Of a stretch of DNA of 7,834 nucleotides, positions 5,807 to 7,834 are shown one piece after another. The stretch is from Bacillota bacterium (GTDB lineage Bacteria; Bacillota; Clostridia; Lachnospirales; Lachnospiraceae): positions 1-7,834 of the forward strand of contig JAIIAN010000142.1 in assembly GCA_022717655.1 (NCBI GenBank), in the 5' to 3' direction. Position numbers and translations under genes: made by a program. The notes below the pieces were generated by a model. The model worked only from the letters and a program-made list of their open reading frames with translations, ran no database searches and was not told the DNA's origin. Positions within the stretch are counted from its first letter, which is position 1; each line of letters opens with the position of its first letter.

Positions 5807-5909
5807 CCAAATTTAGTAAAAATCTTAGTAAAACAGCTTAATTTTCTCATTTTACTAAAGACTTTTTCCACTTAGGTTATCTTTTAGTTGTATCAATTTT
5901 CTTAATCTT
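5682..5909. other. Spacer between phosphatase and integrase stub; probable element end
   Basis: This region lies between a host gene and the 3' end of a truncated integrase gene, where tyrosine-integrase elements normally place their attachment site. It holds three copies of TTAGTAAAA (5813-5821, 5825-5833 and, inverted, 5850-5858). It also has two TGATTTT copies ten bases apart (about 5705-5721) and the possible basic ORF. I found no tRNA gene. The exact attachment core cannot be set because the other end of the element is not visible. Confidence 0.45.
5812..5859. repeat. TTAGTAAAA repeat cluster beside the integrase stub
   Basis: Two direct copies of TTAGTAAAA are 12 bp apart start to start (5813, 5825), about one helical turn, and a third inverted copy (TTTTACTAA) is at 5850-5858. 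The cluster ends about 50 bp after the integrase stop codon. Repeats of this kind serve as arm-type or core sites for tyrosine integrases; that role is inferred from position. Confidence 0.5.
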
Positions 5910-6092
5910 TTAAGCCATCTTAGCATATTTGCCAAGTTCTTCCTTGGCATCCTCTGCTCCCAGATGCGTATATGTATTCAATGTTACCCCAATATCTGAA
6001 TGTCCCATAAGATACTGAAGCGTTTTAGGATTCATCCCGCTTTTTGCCATATTGCTGCAGTAGGTATGCCTGCAAACATGTGGATGTGTCAA
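5910..6092 (-). pseudogene. C-terminal stub of a tyrosine integrase
   Basis: Only the last ~60 residues of a tyrosine recombinase remain. They include the HxxR box (PHVCRHTYCSNMAKSGM; H5 and R8 of the stub), the LMGHSD box (H31) and the nucleophile in TLNTYTH (Y41). The core-binding domain, the first catalytic arginine and the active-site lysine are all absent, where an intact enzyme has about 350-400 residues. Similarity stops abruptly just upstream of THPHVCRH. The codons before that are low-complexity A/T sequence, and a TAG follows in frame at 6132-6134. The TTG at 6092 is a formal start only; no ribosome binding site is present. The gene was evidently cut by the neighbouring serine-recombinase element. 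The stub cannot be an active recombinase. Confidence 0.85.
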
Positions 6093-6098
6093 GTATAG

Positions 6099-6126
6099 GA
6101 CAAAAAAAATTTTATTTTTTTCTGCC
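6099..6126. repeat. A/T block at the element junction
   Basis: GGAC, then eight A, TTTTA, seven T and CTGCC form a mostly A-T imperfect palindrome at the point where the integrase frame breaks down. It could be part of the recombination site or an AT-rich hairpin for transcripts leaving the recombinase gene. Function is not established. Confidence 0.35.
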
Positions 6127-6129
6127 GAA

Positions 6130-6157
6130 GACTATCTGACGCTTCCATCAGGTAGTC
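6130..6157. repeat. Imperfect 10-bp inverted repeat near the element end
   Basis: GACTATCTGA (6130-6139) and TCAGGTAGTC (6148-6157) match as inverted repeats at 9 of 10 positions around an 8-nt centre. It lies 48 bp beyond the recombinase stop, inside the interval expected to hold the attachment site. It may be a recombinase binding site, or a hairpin in the 3' end of the recombinase transcript; it has no immediate T tract. Confidence 0.5.
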
Positions 6158-6188
6158 CCAGCACCTTGATTATCTTCTGATAAGTCAT
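6132..6188 (-). CDS. Possible 18-codon ORF resembling a broken helix-turn-helix
   Basis: After the recombinase, ATG 6188 opens MTYQKIIKVLGLPDGSVR and stops at TAG 6132-6134, with AGGA about 5 nt upstream. The pattern TYxxIxxxLGLPxGSVR resembles the helix-turn-helix of sigma-70 region 4 (as in TYKEIAEILGIPxGTVKSR), but the protein ends exactly there. It may be the remnant of a regulator truncated at the element end, or chance. Confidence 0.22.
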   Translation of the reverse strand: MTYQKIIKVLGLPDGSVR

Positions 6189-6204
6189 TCTTGTCCTGCT
6201 CAAG

Positions 6205-7782
6205 TTATCTCTGTTCCGAAAAAATATCGTCAAAATTCCATTCGATTTCAATTTCATCCTGACTATGAACACGGATCACCTTGATAATCTCACGCAGCTT
6301 CTCTGTATCGAATTTCTGAATTCCCAAGAAATCTTTTAGTTTTATTTTATCAGAAAGTTCATTTTGTTCAAGAAGCTTTTGGCTATTCTCCGTATCTTCT
6401 ATCTTTCGTTTTATTTCATCCAGCTGTACACTTATCTTTCCAGCTCTCTGCTTATACGAATCACGATCTATACGACCATCTTTGTAATCATCATAGAGTT
6501 TCATCTTTTCCGAGGTCAACTGTCGGCTCTGTTTTTGCAATTCTGCAGTATTAATCTCTTTGTATTCGCATTGCCTTTTGGAAGATATTTTCTTTTCTTT
6601 TTCCAACATTGACGCTGCATACTGATGGACAAGCCCAAGGATATTTTCCTCCAGCAGTTCCCGCTGGAGCACCAGGCTTCGACACACAGGATCTCCATTG
6701 GTTCGGGCATCTGAACATTTCAGCAAATGCTCTGTTTCTTTTAGCAAAGAATGCCCGCAGTTAGCACATAGCAACAATGCCGGCTGTTTTTTACGTCTTT
6801 CCAGAGTAAAATTGGTACGTGATTCCGCAACACTTCTCTTCTTTTTCGGATGCATTTCATTTGCTTTTTCAAACAATGCCCTGTCTATAATTGCCGTATG
6901 ATGATTTTCCAGGCGAACCCATTCTGTTTCATCATTCAGAACTGCTTTATGACCGGTATGCATACTGCAACGTGTTTTTCCCCAGATTCTGGTTCCAATA
7001 TAAATCTCATCCCGAACAATTGCCGCTACTGTCGTAGGGCTCCAGTGTTTCTTTTTGATCGTGTCAAACCTCTGGAACTGCACCTGATCCCCTCTTGATA
7101 ATTTCTGCTCATCACAAGTGGCAATCGCCTGTCTGTTCAATTCCCTTGTAATATCCGCAAAACTTGTTCCTTCCGCTGCCATCCGAAAAATCATTTTCAC
7201 GACTTTTGCAGCCTCCGGATCTACTTCCAGCCTTCCATCTTTTCCTTTTTTATAGCCATATCTGGCATTTACCGGAAGGCGTGTACCATTTCTCGTTCTT
7301 GTCTGCAATGCTGATGAAATTTTCTTGGACAAATCCAGGCTATACATATTGTATACCAGATTCTGCAATGCTACATTCATTCCACCAGTCATTCCGCTGC
7401 TTGCTGCACTGTCATAGCTGTCATTAATCGAAATAAATCGAATCTGTAGAAGTGGAAAAATATATTCAATATAAAATCCAACTTCCAAATAGTCTCTTCC
7501 AAATCTGGAAAAGTCTTTCACAACTACACAGCCGATTTCTCCGCTTTTCATGTCATCCTGCAGCTGTTGAAATCCCTGCCTTTTAAAATGAGTACCGCTG
7601 ACACCGTCATCCACATATTCCAGAATATCCGACTCAGCTACACCCAGCTCATCAATTACAAATGATTTTAACAGAATTCTCTGAGAAGTTACACTGTCGC
7701 TCTCTTTTTTGGCTCTGCCATCTACATTGTCATCTTCTGCAGACAAACGGATGTAAACAGCTGTTTTTCTAAGATCTGTCAT
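6205..7782 (-). CDS. Large serine recombinase (TndX/TnpX-like site-specific recombinase)
   Basis: Cuts and rejoins attachment sites to excise and integrate its element through a 5'-phosphoserine intermediate. The 525 residues show an N-terminal resolvase domain (about 6-160), with nucleophile S14 in YIRLSAED and the arginine-rich catalytic segment DFSRFGRDYLEVG (R93, R96). The 'recombinase' DNA-binding domain follows (about 175-310; RYGYKK, HWSPTTVAAIVRDEIYIG), then a zinc ribbon with C339, C342, C356 and C367, a charged coiled coil (about 395-475) and a C-terminal FLGIQKFDTEKLREIIKVI segment. Length matches TndX-type enzymes, and every core motif is intact, so it may be active. ATG 7782 overlaps the preceding gene's stop (ATGA), with AAGGAGG about 10 nt upstream. 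The identity of the element is unknown. Confidence 0.95.
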   Translation of the reverse strand: MTDLRKTAVYIRLSAEDDNVDGRAKKESDSVTSQRILLKSFVIDELGVAESDILEYVDDGVSGTHFKRQGFQQLQDDMKSGEIGCVVVKDFSRFGRDYLEVGFYIEYIFPLLQIRFISINDSYDSAASSGMTGGMNVALQNLVYNMYSLDLSKKISSALQTRTRNGTRLPVNARYGYKKGKDGRLEVDPEAAKVVKMIFRMAAEGTSFADITRELNRQAIATCDEQKLSRGDQVQFQRFDTIKKKHWSPTTVAAIVRDEIYIGTRIWGKTRCSMHTGHKAVLNDETEWVRLENHHTAIIDRALFEKANEMHPKKKRSVAESRTNFTLERRKKQPALLLCANCGHSLLKETEHLLKCSDARTNGDPVCRSLVLQRELLEENILGLVHQYAASMLEKEKKISSKRQCEYKEINTAELQKQSRQLTSEKMKLYDDYKDGRIDRDSYKQRAGKISVQLDEIKRKIEDTENSQKLLEQNELSDKIKLKDFLGIQKFDTEKLREIIKVIRVHSQDEIEIEWNFDDIFSEQR

Positions 7783-7834
7783 CTTGACTGCGCCTCCTTC
7801 TCTTTCTTTAGTTTCTGTAAATCTGCAAACTGAT
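7779..7834 (-). CDS. 3' end of an upstream gene coupled to the recombinase, cut by window edge
   Basis: Only the last 17 residues are visible (QFADLQKLKKEKEAQSR), followed by TGA at 7779-7781, which overlaps the recombinase ATG by ATGA. The tail is lysine-rich and probably helical. The recombinase ribosome binding site lies within it. Tandem, overlapping recombinase genes are known in clostridial elements, so a second recombinase or an accessory factor is possible, but this fragment is too short to identify. Confidence 0.6.
   Translation of the reverse strand, partial: QFADLQKLKKEKEAQSR

Larger units (their letters stand above)
6093..7834. mobile_element. End of an integrative element with a large serine recombinase (continues off window)
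   Basis: This segment begins where integrase similarity is lost and carries a complete large serine recombinase reading toward the junction, plus the end of a coupled upstream gene. In Tn5397/Tn4451-like elements the recombinase gene lies at one end, close to the attachment site. By that analogy the left end should lie in 6093-6204. The exact boundary is unknown because no second end or empty site is visible. The element body would extend to the right. Confidence 0.6.

Noticed and set aside
5682..5909. A tRNA gene as the integration target
   Set aside because: No cloverleaf arms or TTCRA-type T-loop could be found on either strand.
6060..6092. TTGACA on the minus strand at the start of the integrase stub as a promoter
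   Set aside because: The hexamer is formed by the stub codons and no acceptable -10 lies 16-18 bp downstream (GCATAC at best).
6364..7427. Several plus-strand frames opposite the serine recombinase
   Set aside because: All are antisense shadows of a full-length, motif-complete recombinase.
1..7834. CRISPR array or tandem-repeat array
   Set aside because: No regularly spaced repeats were seen; the only repeats are the short ones listed.

Overview
This window looks like a chromosomal segment of a low-GC Gram-positive anaerobe of the Clostridia, most likely the Lachnospiraceae. The evidence is AT-rich DNA, strong GGAGG-type ribosome binding sites, a short clostridial-type flavin thioredoxin reductase beside thioredoxin, and a TndX/TnpX-like large serine recombinase. 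Genus cannot be fixed from sequence alone.

Positions 1-3336 (minus strand) hold the 5' part of an F1Fo ATP synthase operon in the order atpB-atpE-atpF-atpH-atpA. atpA runs off the left edge about 40 residues before its expected end, and atpG, atpD and atpC would follow outside the window. No atpI precedes atpB. A good sigma-A-type promoter (TTGACA, 17 bp, TAAATT) lies about 80 bp upstream of atpB. Start codons and spacing differ between subunits: GTG for atpF, TTG for atpA, a 14-nt overlap of atpF and atpH, and a 60-nt leader before atpE. The c subunit carries the essential Glu but lacks the residues that mark sodium-coupled rings, so proton coupling is likely.

Positions 3337-3864 are a divergent, very T-rich intergenic region with a perfect 12-bp inverted repeat. 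On the plus strand, positions 3865-5135 hold a two-gene thioredoxin operon with its own terminator. The reductase keeps both FAD motifs and the CAVC redox centre but lacks the basic HRRxxxR NADPH-binding motif. Its thioredoxin partner has an unusual WCMPC active site. Together they look like a non-canonical, perhaps ferredoxin-linked, clostridial thioredoxin system.

Positions 5217-5681 (minus) encode a low-molecular-weight protein tyrosine phosphatase. To its right, 5682-7834 is mobile DNA. It begins with the C-terminal stub of a tyrosine integrase (5910-6092), with att-like repeats beside it. This is interrupted by the end of a second element carrying a full-length large serine recombinase (6205-7782), which is translationally coupled to an upstream gene that leaves the window. 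The layout suggests nested integration: a serine-recombinase element inserted into, or recombined with, an older tyrosine-integrase element next to the phosphatase gene.
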